NCBI RefSeq assembly: GCF_016702655.1
Contig: NZ_JADJDO010000015.1
Coordinates: 1-61,346 of the forward strand
Origin: Ideonella sp.
GTDB lineage: Bacteria > Pseudomonadota > Gammaproteobacteria > Burkholderiales > Burkholderiaceae_C
Length of the DNA: 61,346 nucleotides
Direction of reading: 5' to 3'
In this document: positions 48,618 through 56,212 of the stretch, piece by piece
Layout of the letters: each line of letters starts with the position of its first letter
Position numbering within the stretch: position 1 is the first letter of the stretch
Notes under the pieces: generated by a model
The model's input: only the letters and a program-made list of their open reading frames with translations
Database searches by the model: none
Told to the model about the DNA's origin: nothing
Program-made: the position numbers and the translations under genes

Positions 48618-49244
48618 ATGCAGACCACGCTCACACAAGACGCCATGGGCACCCATCTCGCATGGCGACACGACGGCGTCACGGCGCGCATGATCGACTG
48701 GTTCTGGAGCAACATGGAGAAGGGCTTCATCCTCTGGCATCCGGAACAGCACGAGGCGCTCGAGTGGGCGGTGCCGCCCAGGCACGGCGACCCGCTCGGA
48801 TCGATCCACATCGCGCCGCAGACCTGGAACGACGGCACGCGGCAGAACCTCTACATCCGCATGGAGAGGCTCGGCGACGTGGAGCCGCGGGTGCGCGACA
48901 CCATCGAGTTCGAGCATGTGCTGATCGTCGCCGGCCTGGGGCTGGGCGAGGAGTGCCTGATCGACCCCAAGCCCATGGGCTACCGCATTCACCAGTGGCA
49001 GGCCACCGACTATGGCGTCGTCGGCAAGTCCTCGGCCATCGGCACCCGCCGCAAGGAGACGGTCGAGGACGGCAAGGTCTGGGCGGCCCACTGCGCGCAG
49101 GAGATCGGCAACTGGGGCGTCTTCCTGCCGGCGTTGTACCGGCTGTACCAGGCCGTCACCGACACGCGCCGCAACCCGTACGCGGACCTGTCGGTCGAGG
49201 GACGCGGCCGCGACGCGCGCTATCGCCACATCCCCGCTGCGTGA
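48618..49244 (+). CDS. PhlG-like (DAPG hydrolase family) protein, short form
   Basis: 208 residues, shorter than the roughly 295 of 2,4-diacetylphloroglucinol hydrolase PhlG. It keeps the core of that family: MIDWFWSNMEKGFILWHPEQH with His45, and a late HCAQEIGNW where His158 and Glu162 form the HxxxE zinc pair. PhlG cuts a C-C bond between an acyl group and a phenolic ring with a zinc ion. A related cut of a carbonyl side chain is likely, but the substrate is unknown. It is followed after 11 bp by an EthD-like gene. Confidence 0.75.
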   Translation: MQTTLTQDAMGTHLAWRHDGVTARMIDWFWSNMEKGFILWHPEQHEALEWAVPPRHGDPLGSIHIAPQTWNDGTRQNLYIRMERLGDVEPRVRDTIEFEHVLIVAGLGLGEECLIDPKPMGYRIHQWQATDYGVVGKSSAIGTRRKETVEDGKVWAAHCAQEIGNWGVFLPALYRLYQAVTDTRRNPYADLSVEGRGRDARYRHIPAA

Positions 49245-49255
49245 GGGCAGGCAAC

Positions 49256-50056
49256 ATGCTCAGAAGCTACCTGATCCTCAACATCACCGACTTCAGCAAC
49301 CTGCCGATCCTGGAGCGCTGGCTGCTGCAGACGCACGCCGCCGAAACCCTGAGCCAGCTCGAGCCGATCCTGGAGCGCTACGTCAGCTACCGCGCAGTGC
49401 CGCCACCGCCGAGCTCCGAGTCCTTCTGCCCGTACAACTGGCGCATGACCGAGCATTGGTGGCGCGAACTGCCGTTTCGCGGCGCCGGCCTGCTCGACCA
49501 GGGCACATCGATTGCCGAACGCTGGCCCGAGAACTACACCGAGCTGCTCGGAATCGGCGGCGATGCCGCCCGCACCAAGACATGGCAGGGTTCGGTGGAC
49601 GGTGGGCATCCTCCGGTATTCGCCTTCGTCGACTACCGTCCGAGCGAGGACTTCAAGGGCAAGGGCATGACCATGGATGCCGGCCCGAGCATCCGCTGGC
49701 TCAACGCGGTCAAGTATCCCGCGGGCGTGTCACTGGAGGAAGGCGAGCGCTGGTACCTCGAAGTGCACGCCCCGGAGGTCTGCCGCCAGCCGGGGCTGAA
49801 GCGCTTCTTCAGCTCGAAAACCGTCGAGCCGCGCACGAGCCCGTTCGTGCGCATCTCCGAGCTCTGGTACGACAGCACCAACGCCTGGCGCAACGCGGTG
49901 ATCGATTCGCCGCCGCCCTATACTGCGCCGCCCTGGGCCCGCGATGCGCGCTATCCGTTCCTGCAACCGGGTATCGACTTCGTCAGCCAGTTCCTGCTCG
50001 AGGCCCCCACCGACGACTTCAAGCGCGCGCTGCGCCCCTACCTCACGACCTCTTGA
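49256..50056 (+). CDS. EthD-like/dimeric alpha-beta barrel protein
   Basis: 266 residues. It starts MLRSYLILNITDFSNLPILERWLLQTHAAETL and has a second similar block near 160-200 (AVKYPAGVSLEEGERWYLEVHAPEVCRQPGL) with HAPEV, the kind of motif found in EthD and related ferredoxin-fold decarboxylases/cyclases. The two blocks suggest a tandem dimeric barrel. It is paired with a PhlG-like gene here, as also at 56.2-58.1 kb, so the two proteins probably act in one step or in succession. The function is not established. Confidence 0.65.
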   Translation: MLRSYLILNITDFSNLPILERWLLQTHAAETLSQLEPILERYVSYRAVPPPPSSESFCPYNWRMTEHWWRELPFRGAGLLDQGTSIAERWPENYTELLGIGGDAARTKTWQGSVDGGHPPVFAFVDYRPSEDFKGKGMTMDAGPSIRWLNAVKYPAGVSLEEGERWYLEVHAPEVCRQPGLKRFFSSKTVEPRTSPFVRISELWYDSTNAWRNAVIDSPPPYTAPPWARDARYPFLQPGIDFVSQFLLEAPTDDFKRALRPYLTTS

Positions 50057-50098
50057 CCGACGGCGGGTGAGGCCGGGCACGGCCCGGCCGCGGGGCGT

Positions 50099-51034
50099 TC
50101 AGAACGCCACGTTGGCCGCGCCCTTGAGCGCCAGCATCTCGCGCGCCTCGTCGGGGGTCGTGATCGCGTAGCCCAGCTCCTCGAGCAGATGGCGGATCTT
50201 GCCGACCTGGGCCGCGTTGCTGGGAGCGAGCTGCCCGCGGCCCAGGTAGAGGCTGTCCTCGAGGCCCACGCGCACGTTGGCGCCCATGACCGCGGCGTGC
50301 GTGAGCAGGCTCATCTGGTGCCGCCCTGCTGCGAGTACCGACCAGCGGTAATCGGTGCCGAACAGCCGATTGGCGGTATCGCGCATGAAGGTCACGCACT
50401 GGGGGTCGGGACCGATGCCGCCCAGGATGCCGAAGATCGTCTGGATGAAGAACGGCGGCTTGACCAGCCCCGCATCGACGAAGTGCGCCAGGTTGTAGAG
50501 GTGCCCGACGTCGTAGCACTCGAACTCGAAGCGCGTGCCGCAGCCTTCGCCCAGGTCCTTCAGGATGTGGCGGATGTCGAGGAAGGTGTTGCGAAAGATG
50601 ATGTCCTCGGTGCCTTGCACATACCCCTGCTCCCACGGGTACTTCCACTCCTTGATCCGGGCGGCCACGGGGTGGATCGAGAAGTTCATCGACCCCATGT
50701 TGAGCGACGCCATCTCCGGCTTGAAGCGCAGCGGCGGCGCCAGGCGCTCCTGCAGGCTCATCTTCGTCGAACCGCCCGACGTGATGTTGATGACAGCGTC
50801 CGTGGCGGCCTTGATCGGCGCCAGGAAGCGCGCGAAGACCTCGGGGTCCGCGCTCGGGCGCCCGTCGGCCGGATCGCGGGCGTGCAGGTGCAGGATCGCC
50901 GCGCCCGCGCGCGCCGCGTCGATGGCCTGGGTCGCGATGTCCTGCGGCGTCAGCGGCAGGTGCGGCGACATCGATGGCGTGTGGATCGCGCCCGTCACGG
51001 CGCAGGTGATGATGACTTTGTCGGGCTGCGCCAC
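50099..51034 (-). CDS. BKACE-family beta-keto acid cleavage enzyme
   Basis: 311 residues of the DUF849/3-keto-5-aminohexanoate cleavage family. These zinc enzymes react a beta-keto acid with acetyl-CoA to give acetoacetate and a new acyl-CoA. The metal ligands His49 and His51 lie in ILHLHARDP, and VINITSGGS and PEMASLNMGSMNF are also typical, as is the late GANVRVGLEDSLYLGRGQLAPSNA. Last gene of a five-gene minus operon. It would turn a beta-keto acid formed upstream into CoA-linked central metabolites. Confidence 0.92.
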   Translation of the reverse strand: MAQPDKVIITCAVTGAIHTPSMSPHLPLTPQDIATQAIDAARAGAAILHLHARDPADGRPSADPEVFARFLAPIKAATDAVINITSGGSTKMSLQERLAPPLRFKPEMASLNMGSMNFSIHPVAARIKEWKYPWEQGYVQGTEDIIFRNTFLDIRHILKDLGEGCGTRFEFECYDVGHLYNLAHFVDAGLVKPPFFIQTIFGILGGIGPDPQCVTFMRDTANRLFGTDYRWSVLAAGRHQMSLLTHAAVMGANVRVGLEDSLYLGRGQLAPSNAAQVGKIRHLLEELGYAITTPDEAREMLALKGAANVAF

Positions 51035-51064
51035 CGGTCTCTCCCTCGTAGGTCTTGCTGTTGC

Positions 51065-51988
51065 TCAGGCCTGTGCGTCGGCCGCGTTCATCGCCAGCAG
51101 GTGGCGCGTCACCCTCGCGCGCAATGCGGCCTGCTCGTCCGCGGACCAGCTGCGAAACCCCTGCCCTGCCTTCATGCCGAGCCGCCCCTGGGCGACCAGT
51201 TGCTCCAGGTACGGCGAGGGCGCGGGCCGGCTGTCGATCTCGGGCAGGACGGTGCGATGGATCGCCAGCGTCAGGTCGGTGCCCACCAGATCGGCGTTCT
51301 CGAGCGGTCCGAGCACGGGCAGGCGCCTGCCGAAGCTGGCCTTGACGACCGTGTCGACCGTCTCGGCGCTGCAAACGCCGGCCTCGACGAGCGCGATCGC
51401 CTCGCGCCAGAGGGCGTGCTGCAGCCGATTGCCAATGAAGCCGGCGACATCCTTCTCGACCATGGCCGGCGTCTTGCCGACGCTGGCCAGCAGGTCGAAC
51501 ATGCGCTGCGCGAGCCCCGGGTCGGTCTCGGGCGCCTTGATCACCTCCACCAGCGGAACCAGGTAGGGCGGGTTCCACCAGTGCGTGCCCATGGCGCGAT
51601 GCGCACTGCGCAGCCCCTGCACGATGCGCGTGATCGGAATGACCGAGGTGTTGCTGGCCAGCAGCGCATGCGGCGGCGCCAGCAGCTGGAGCTGCTCGAA
51701 CAGCTTGCGCTTGAACGACAGGTCTTCCGGACCCGCCTCGAAGACCAGGTCGGCGCTCGCCACGCACTCGCCGAGTTCCTCGACCGGCATGACCCTGAGC
51801 TGAGCGCTGCTGTCCTGGCCCAGCCCCTCGAGGTTGGACGCTATGCGCTCGCGCAGCGTCATCAGCGCCCCGCTGTCGGGGTCGTACACGGTGACGATGT
51901 GGCCGGCCGCGGCAAAGACCTGGGCAATGCCGTGCCCCATCAGGCCGGCACCGACGACGGCGATGTGCTCCTTGTCGGCCATCGCCAT
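51065..51988 (-). CDS. 3-hydroxyacyl-CoA dehydrogenase family protein
   Basis: 307 residues. N-terminal NAD-binding VVGAGLMGHGIAQVFAAAGH, then SNTSVIPITRIV, then GTHWWNPPYLVPLVEVI with the catalytic His, and a helical C-terminal domain with GFIGNRLQHALWREAIAL. The type is that of short single-module dehydrogenases such as lambda-crystallin or PaaH-like proteins. It would oxidise a beta-hydroxy acid (or its CoA ester) to the beta-keto acid that BKACE then cleaves. The start at 51988 overlaps the SDR stop by one base; 51982 is an alternative. Confidence 0.88.
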   Translation of the reverse strand: MAMADKEHIAVVGAGLMGHGIAQVFAAAGHIVTVYDPDSGALMTLRERIASNLEGLGQDSSAQLRVMPVEELGECVASADLVFEAGPEDLSFKRKLFEQLQLLAPPHALLASNTSVIPITRIVQGLRSAHRAMGTHWWNPPYLVPLVEVIKAPETDPGLAQRMFDLLASVGKTPAMVEKDVAGFIGNRLQHALWREAIALVEAGVCSAETVDTVVKASFGRRLPVLGPLENADLVGTDLTLAIHRTVLPEIDSRPAPSPYLEQLVAQGRLGMKAGQGFRSWSADEQAALRARVTRHLLAMNAADAQA

Positions 51989-52797
51989 CAGCCCGCCGTG
52001 TAGCCGCCGTCGGCGTAGACGGTGTGGCCGGTGTGGAAGTCGGATGCCGGCGAGCACAGGAAGAGCAGCGGTCCGGCAAGGTCCTCCGGCTCGCCGAGCC
52101 GGCCCAGCGGCACGCGCGCCAGGAAACCGGCGCGCACCGCGTTGGCCTTCTCGTTGTCCTCGAACATCCAGGCCGTGAGCGGGCTGCGGAATACCGTCGG
52201 CGCGATCGCGTTGACCGTGATGCCGTGCTTGCCCCATTCGCAACCGAGGGCGCGCGTGAGCCCATCGGTCGCCGCCTTGGAAGTGCAGTACGCGCTGTAG
52301 CCCGCCGGGTGACCGAGCTTGCCGCGCGCCGACGACACGAGCACGACCTTGGCCCGGGTGCGCCGCGGGATCACGCGCTCGCCGAAGGCCTTGCACAGCA
52401 GCCAGCTGCTGGTGACGTTGCCGTCCATCACGGTCTCGAAGCGCTCGAGGCTCTGCTCGGTGATCGGGCAGGGATCGTTCAGGCCCGAGGCGACGACGAG
52501 GATGTCGAGCGCCCCGAAGGCGTCGATGGCCGCGGCCATGATGGCTTCGCACTGGTGCTGCGTGGCAGGGCGCCCGGAGACGGTGACGACCTGCGCCCCG
52601 AGGTCGCGGCAGGCAGTGGCGGTTGCGGCCAGCGCAGCCTCGTTGCCCGCCGACAAGACCAGTCGCGCACCTGCGCCGGCGAGCACCTGGCTGGCCAGGC
52701 TGCCGAAGGCGCCGGATGCGCCGGTCACGACGGCCACCTTGCCGCGCACGTCGAAGAGCGCGGCCGGGTTGCGCAGCCAGTCGGCGTCGCGGGTCAT
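51988..52797 (-). CDS. Short-chain dehydrogenase/reductase (classical SDR)
   Basis: 269 residues. NAD(P) site VVTGASGAFGSLA, active-site Ser in VLVSSARGKLG, and Tyr/Lys in YSAYCTSKAA, with HTVYADGGYTAG at the end, are the classical SDR pattern. It probably oxidises or reduces a keto/hydroxy group of an intermediate. Coupled by ATGA to the cupin gene and by TGATG to the dehydrogenase gene. Confidence 0.9.
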   Translation of the reverse strand: MTRDADWLRNPAALFDVRGKVAVVTGASGAFGSLASQVLAGAGARLVLSAGNEAALAATATACRDLGAQVVTVSGRPATQHQCEAIMAAAIDAFGALDILVVASGLNDPCPITEQSLERFETVMDGNVTSSWLLCKAFGERVIPRRTRAKVVLVSSARGKLGHPAGYSAYCTSKAATDGLTRALGCEWGKHGITVNAIAPTVFRSPLTAWMFEDNEKANAVRAGFLARVPLGRLGEPEDLAGPLLFLCSPASDFHTGHTVYADGGYTAG

Positions 52798-53141
52798 GGC
52801 TGCTTCTCCGGGTAGGGCATCGCGACCAGGATCGTCGCGACCTCGTTGCCGAGGTTCTTGACCGTGCGTACCTCGTGCGGGGCGATGCAGCAGCTGTCCA
52901 TCGGCCCGAGGACCACCTCCTCGTCGGCCGTCCGCAGCGCGACCGCACCGGCCAGGACCACGTAGACCTTCTCGAGCGGCGAGCTGTCGGGCCCGGCGCC
53001 GCCGCCGGGCAGGTAGTGCGAGAGCCCGATCCAGAACTTCTCCGGACCGCCGGGCGCGAATCCCTGCAGGCGCAGCGATCGCACGTCGAAGTGGTTGGGC
53101 GCCTCGTAGGGCTGGGCCTCGCCGAAACGGGTGATTCGCAT
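52794..53141 (-). CDS. Small cupin protein
   Basis: 115 residues forming one cupin barrel: HYLPGGGAGPDSSPLEKVYVVLAG and LGPMDSCCIAPHEVRTVKN are the two motifs. The first lacks the usual HxH pair, so a normal metal site is doubtful. The start at 53141 (MRITRFGEA) was chosen because the upstream frame is not protein-like. It may stabilise or isomerise an intermediate. It overlaps the SDR start by four bases. Confidence 0.75.
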   Translation of the reverse strand: MRITRFGEAQPYEAPNHFDVRSLRLQGFAPGGPEKFWIGLSHYLPGGGAGPDSSPLEKVYVVLAGAVALRTADEEVVLGPMDSCCIAPHEVRTVKNLGNEVATILVAMPYPEKQP

Positions 53142-53151
53142 CGCGCCGCCC

Positions 53152-53994
53152 TCAGCCCCGGCCGTTCTCGATGCGGTAGCCACCGCGCTTGTCGACCATG
53201 GCCACGAGGCGGACCATGCAGCCGTCACCCTTGGTCCAGCGCCACGGGAAGGCAGCCAGCGTGACGCGCTTGCCGGTGACCTTGTCGATGTCGCCGCCAA
53301 CGTTCTCGATGCCGCAGATGCCGGCCTTCATGATGGCCTGGTGGCAGGGCTCCCATTCGGGGAAGTCCTCGATCACCTTGCGCCCCGTCTCGCGCTCGTA
53401 CTCGATGTTGACCTGCGCCAGCAGGCCGTGCGGTGCGCCGGGGCCGTGGGGGCCGATGGCCGTGCCCAGCGGATGGTCGAGCGCCTGCGTGTCGGTGCCG
53501 ACCAGCTTGACCTTCTTGTTCGCGAACCACTCGCCGGCCTCCTTGTAGAAACCGGGCGAGTACGCGTAGTACATGCGGCTGTCGTCGTAGTAGCGGTGCC
53601 AGCCGGTGTTGACGATCACGATGTCGCCTTCGCGGATCTGCGGCGACGCGCGCTCGAGGTCCGCGGCCGTGATCACTTCCCAGCGCTGCTTCGGGATCGA
53701 CACCACGACGCCGGTGCCGAAGAAATAGGGCAGCGGCACCTCGTCCATGAAGGGCGTGCCTTCGACCACGTGCGAGGGCGCATCCATGTGGGTGCCCGAA
53801 TGCATCGACGTCGTGATGCGCTGCGTCAGCACGCCGCTCCTGGCCATGGTGTGCAGGCGCTCGATCTTCACGTCCTCGAAGTACGGCCAGCAGGGTTGGC
53901 CGAGCCCCCAGGGATGGCTCAGGTCGTAGAACTCGAGCCCCGTGTCGTTGTCGAGGTTCTCCTGGTAAGCGATGCCGCGGACCGTGATCGTCAT
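53152..53994 (-). CDS. Cyclase-family metal hydrolase
   Basis: 280 residues with the metal motif HSGTHMDAPSHVVEG near residue 65 and the typical strand IREGDIVIVNTGWHRYY near 121. Same superfamily as the gene at 33639 but only distantly similar, so it is not a recent copy. First gene of the five-gene minus operon. It probably hydrolyses a ring or amide bond before the hydroxyacyl-CoA dehydrogenase and BKACE steps. The conserved 19-bp site (54034-54052) lies 40 bp before its start. Confidence 0.87.
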   Translation of the reverse strand: MTITVRGIAYQENLDNDTGLEFYDLSHPWGLGQPCWPYFEDVKIERLHTMARSGVLTQRITTSMHSGTHMDAPSHVVEGTPFMDEVPLPYFFGTGVVVSIPKQRWEVITAADLERASPQIREGDIVIVNTGWHRYYDDSRMYYAYSPGFYKEAGEWFANKKVKLVGTDTQALDHPLGTAIGPHGPGAPHGLLAQVNIEYERETGRKVIEDFPEWEPCHQAIMKAGICGIENVGGDIDKVTGKRVTLAAFPWRWTKGDGCMVRLVAMVDKRGGYRIENGRG

Positions 53995-54033
53995 GCCGTA
54001 CTCCGATTCGGAAGGGTTGAAAGTTCGTCAATG

Positions 54034-54052
54034 CGTACCGTATCTCGATACG
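54034..54052. promoter_or_regulatory. Candidate operator CGTACCG-N4-TCGATACG (site B)
   Basis: Second copy of the 19-bp element, between the divergent cyclase operon and the IclR gene. It contains a perfect inner inverted repeat CGTATC-TC-GATACG at 54039-54052. IclR proteins usually bind such palindromes in their own divergent promoter regions, so this is the natural IclR site. The site could sit over the operon's promoter, but -10 and -35 elements were not resolved. Confidence 0.55.
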
Positions 54053-54206
54053 CTTGCACCACATAACAATGCATGATCCTGACTTTCTGCGGTATCGACG
54101 ACCGATGGAATCAGTGTTTTCCCTTATGTTTGGGACCGGATGCGGCCGGGTGCTGGCGCATCGCTGGCACACTGCATGCGGTTCATGACGCTCGGGGAGC
54201 AACGGT

Positions 54207-55013
54207 TTGGCCACGGACAATCGCGTGTTGCCGGTCCTCGCGGACCCGGCGGTGGATAGCGGCGAGCGCGCCGGCGGCATCCAGGTCATTGCGCGCGCCG
54301 CAGCGGTGCTGCGGGCGCTTCGCGATCACCCGGCCGGACTCACGCTCGGCGAATTGGCGCGCCTGCTGGCGTTGCCGCGATCGACCATCCAGCGCATCGT
54401 CGACGCCCTGGACCAGGAGCAACTGGTGATGGCGGCCTCGCCGACCCGGGGCGTGCGGCTCGGGCCGGGCCTGCTGCCACTCGCCGCGGCGGCCCGCTTC
54501 GAGATTGCCGAGTTCGCCCGCCCCGCGCTGCAGGAGCTCGCGCGCGAGTGCGGCGAGACGGTCGACCTCTCGCTACTCGACGGCACCAAGCTCGTCTTCG
54601 TCGACCAGGTCGCCGGCGTGCATCGCCTGAAGGCCGAGTCGGGTGTCGGGGTGGCGTTTGCCCTGCACTCTTCGGCGCCCGGCAAGGCCATGCTCGCAGC
54701 GCTCGACCCAGCCGAGTTGCACAACCTTCGACCCCGGCTGCGATTGACGCGCTACACGGCCAGCACCGTGACCTCGTGGGACGTGCTGGAGCGCGAGCTG
54801 GCGCAGGTCCGCGCACAAGGCCACGGCGTGGACCTCGAGGAGAACTCGCTCGGCATCTGCGCCGTGGCGGTTGCATTGAAGCTGCCCGGTGGCGGGCTCG
54901 CGGCGATCTCGGTGCCGGTGCCGACGCAACGCTTCGAGGCATCGCGCGCGAGCGTGACCGCGCTGCTGATGGCGCGCTGCGGGCGGCTGCAGGAGGCGCT
55001 GGGGCGGCCATGA
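54207..55013 (+). CDS. IclR-family transcriptional regulator
   Basis: 268 residues from TTG with a strong ribosome binding site (GGGGAG, seven bases away). The N-terminal winged helix (IQVIARAAAVLRALRDHPAGL, GELARLLALPRSTIQRIVDAL) is followed by the effector domain (ETVDLSLLDGTKLVFVDQV, HSSAPGKAMLAAL, ENSLGICAVAVAL). IclR proteins often control catabolic operons in response to their substrate. It is divergent from the cyclase-to-BKACE operon. Confidence 0.92.
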   Translation: MATDNRVLPVLADPAVDSGERAGGIQVIARAAAVLRALRDHPAGLTLGELARLLALPRSTIQRIVDALDQEQLVMAASPTRGVRLGPGLLPLAAAARFEIAEFARPALQELARECGETVDLSLLDGTKLVFVDQVAGVHRLKAESGVGVAFALHSSAPGKAMLAALDPAELHNLRPRLRLTRYTASTVTSWDVLERELAQVRAQGHGVDLEENSLGICAVAVALKLPGGGLAAISVPVPTQRFEASRASVTALLMARCGRLQEALGRP

Positions 55014-55082
55014 GTCCGGCGGCGTCGATTGCCCTTACAGTGCGCCCATCGTCGGTGTTACGCACGCCCGGCCCGAAAATCG

Positions 55083-56063
55083 ATGCGATTCAACAAGCTC
55101 GACCTCAACCTGCTGGTCGCGCTCGACGCGATGCTCAAGCTGCGCAGCATCAGCCGGGCGGCGGAACAGCTGCACCTGAGCCAGTCGGCCATGAGCAATG
55201 CCCTTGGCCGCTTGCGGGACTATTTCGACGACGAGCTGCTGAGCCAGGTCGGCCGGCAGATGAAGCTCACGCCGCGCGCCGAGGTGCTCAAGGAGGCCGT
55301 GCAGGATCTGCTGCTGCGCCTGGACACGACCATCACCGCACAGCCCGAGTTCGACCCGGCGACGTCGGACAGGGAGTTCCGGATCCTCGCTTCGGACTTC
55401 ACGAGCATCGTGCTGATGCCCCATCTGCTGCGCCTGGCTGCCGGCAGCACGGTGCGGTTCCGCTTTGCGCCGCTCGTAGACGATCCGCAGCGCGTGCTCG
55501 AGCGCGGCGAAGCGGATCTGCTCGTGATCCCGCGTGAGTACTGCTCGCCCGATCATCCGACCGCATCCCTCTTTCGCGAACGATTCGTCTGCGTCGCCTG
55601 GCGCGACAGCCGGCACGCCAGGGCGGCGCTGACGATGGAGGGCTACCTGCGCGCGGGCCATGTCGCGATGCAGCCGCCGACCGGCCCGCAGCAGTCGCTG
55701 GAGACGACCTTCATGCAGCGCATGGGCATCGCGCGGCGCGTCGAGGTCACGACCTTCAGCTTTGCGGCAGCGGCCCATCTGGTCGTGGGCACCGAGCGTC
55801 TGGCGACGCTGCACACGCGGCTGGCGCGGCAATACGCCGCTTGGCTGCCGCTGGTGTTGCTCGAACCGCCGATGGCCATCGACGAGATGGATCAGGTCGT
55901 GCAGTGGCACAAATACCGCTCGCAGGATCCCGGCCTGCACTGGTTGCGCGACCTGCTGCACCAGGCGGTCGAGAAGATGGATGCCGACGAAGCCGCCGCC
56001 GGGCTGCCGAGCCCGGGAGCGCAACCCCGGCCGGGTCCGCGCGCGGACGGGCCGGCCGCGTGA
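55083..56063 (+). CDS. LysR-family transcriptional regulator (copy 3)
   Basis: 326 residues. It starts MRFNKLDLNLLVALDAML with helix-turn-helix SISRAAEQLHLSQSAMSNAL, and has the same closing block (QWHKYRSQDPGLHWLRDLL) as the first LysR. Copies 1 and 3 look closest. A Pro/Ala-rich tail of about 25 residues is extra. It follows the IclR gene on the same strand and precedes the second EthD/PhlG unit. Confidence 0.9.
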   Translation: MRFNKLDLNLLVALDAMLKLRSISRAAEQLHLSQSAMSNALGRLRDYFDDELLSQVGRQMKLTPRAEVLKEAVQDLLLRLDTTITAQPEFDPATSDREFRILASDFTSIVLMPHLLRLAAGSTVRFRFAPLVDDPQRVLERGEADLLVIPREYCSPDHPTASLFRERFVCVAWRDSRHARAALTMEGYLRAGHVAMQPPTGPQQSLETTFMQRMGIARRVEVTTFSFAAAAHLVVGTERLATLHTRLARQYAAWLPLVLLEPPMAIDEMDQVVQWHKYRSQDPGLHWLRDLLHQAVEKMDADEAAAGLPSPGAQPRPGPRADGPAA

Positions 56064-56212
56064 ATCAACGCGCGCGATAGCTCGCATCACTCCAATCCAT
56101 TTGCCGTGCCGTCGCGGCCTCACTAGGCTGTGCACCGATTCACCGCTCGACACGCGTCGGGTCGGTGCTCGTGAGGCTAGCGCCCGCCACGTCGGGCCCA
56201 CAGGAGACTTCG

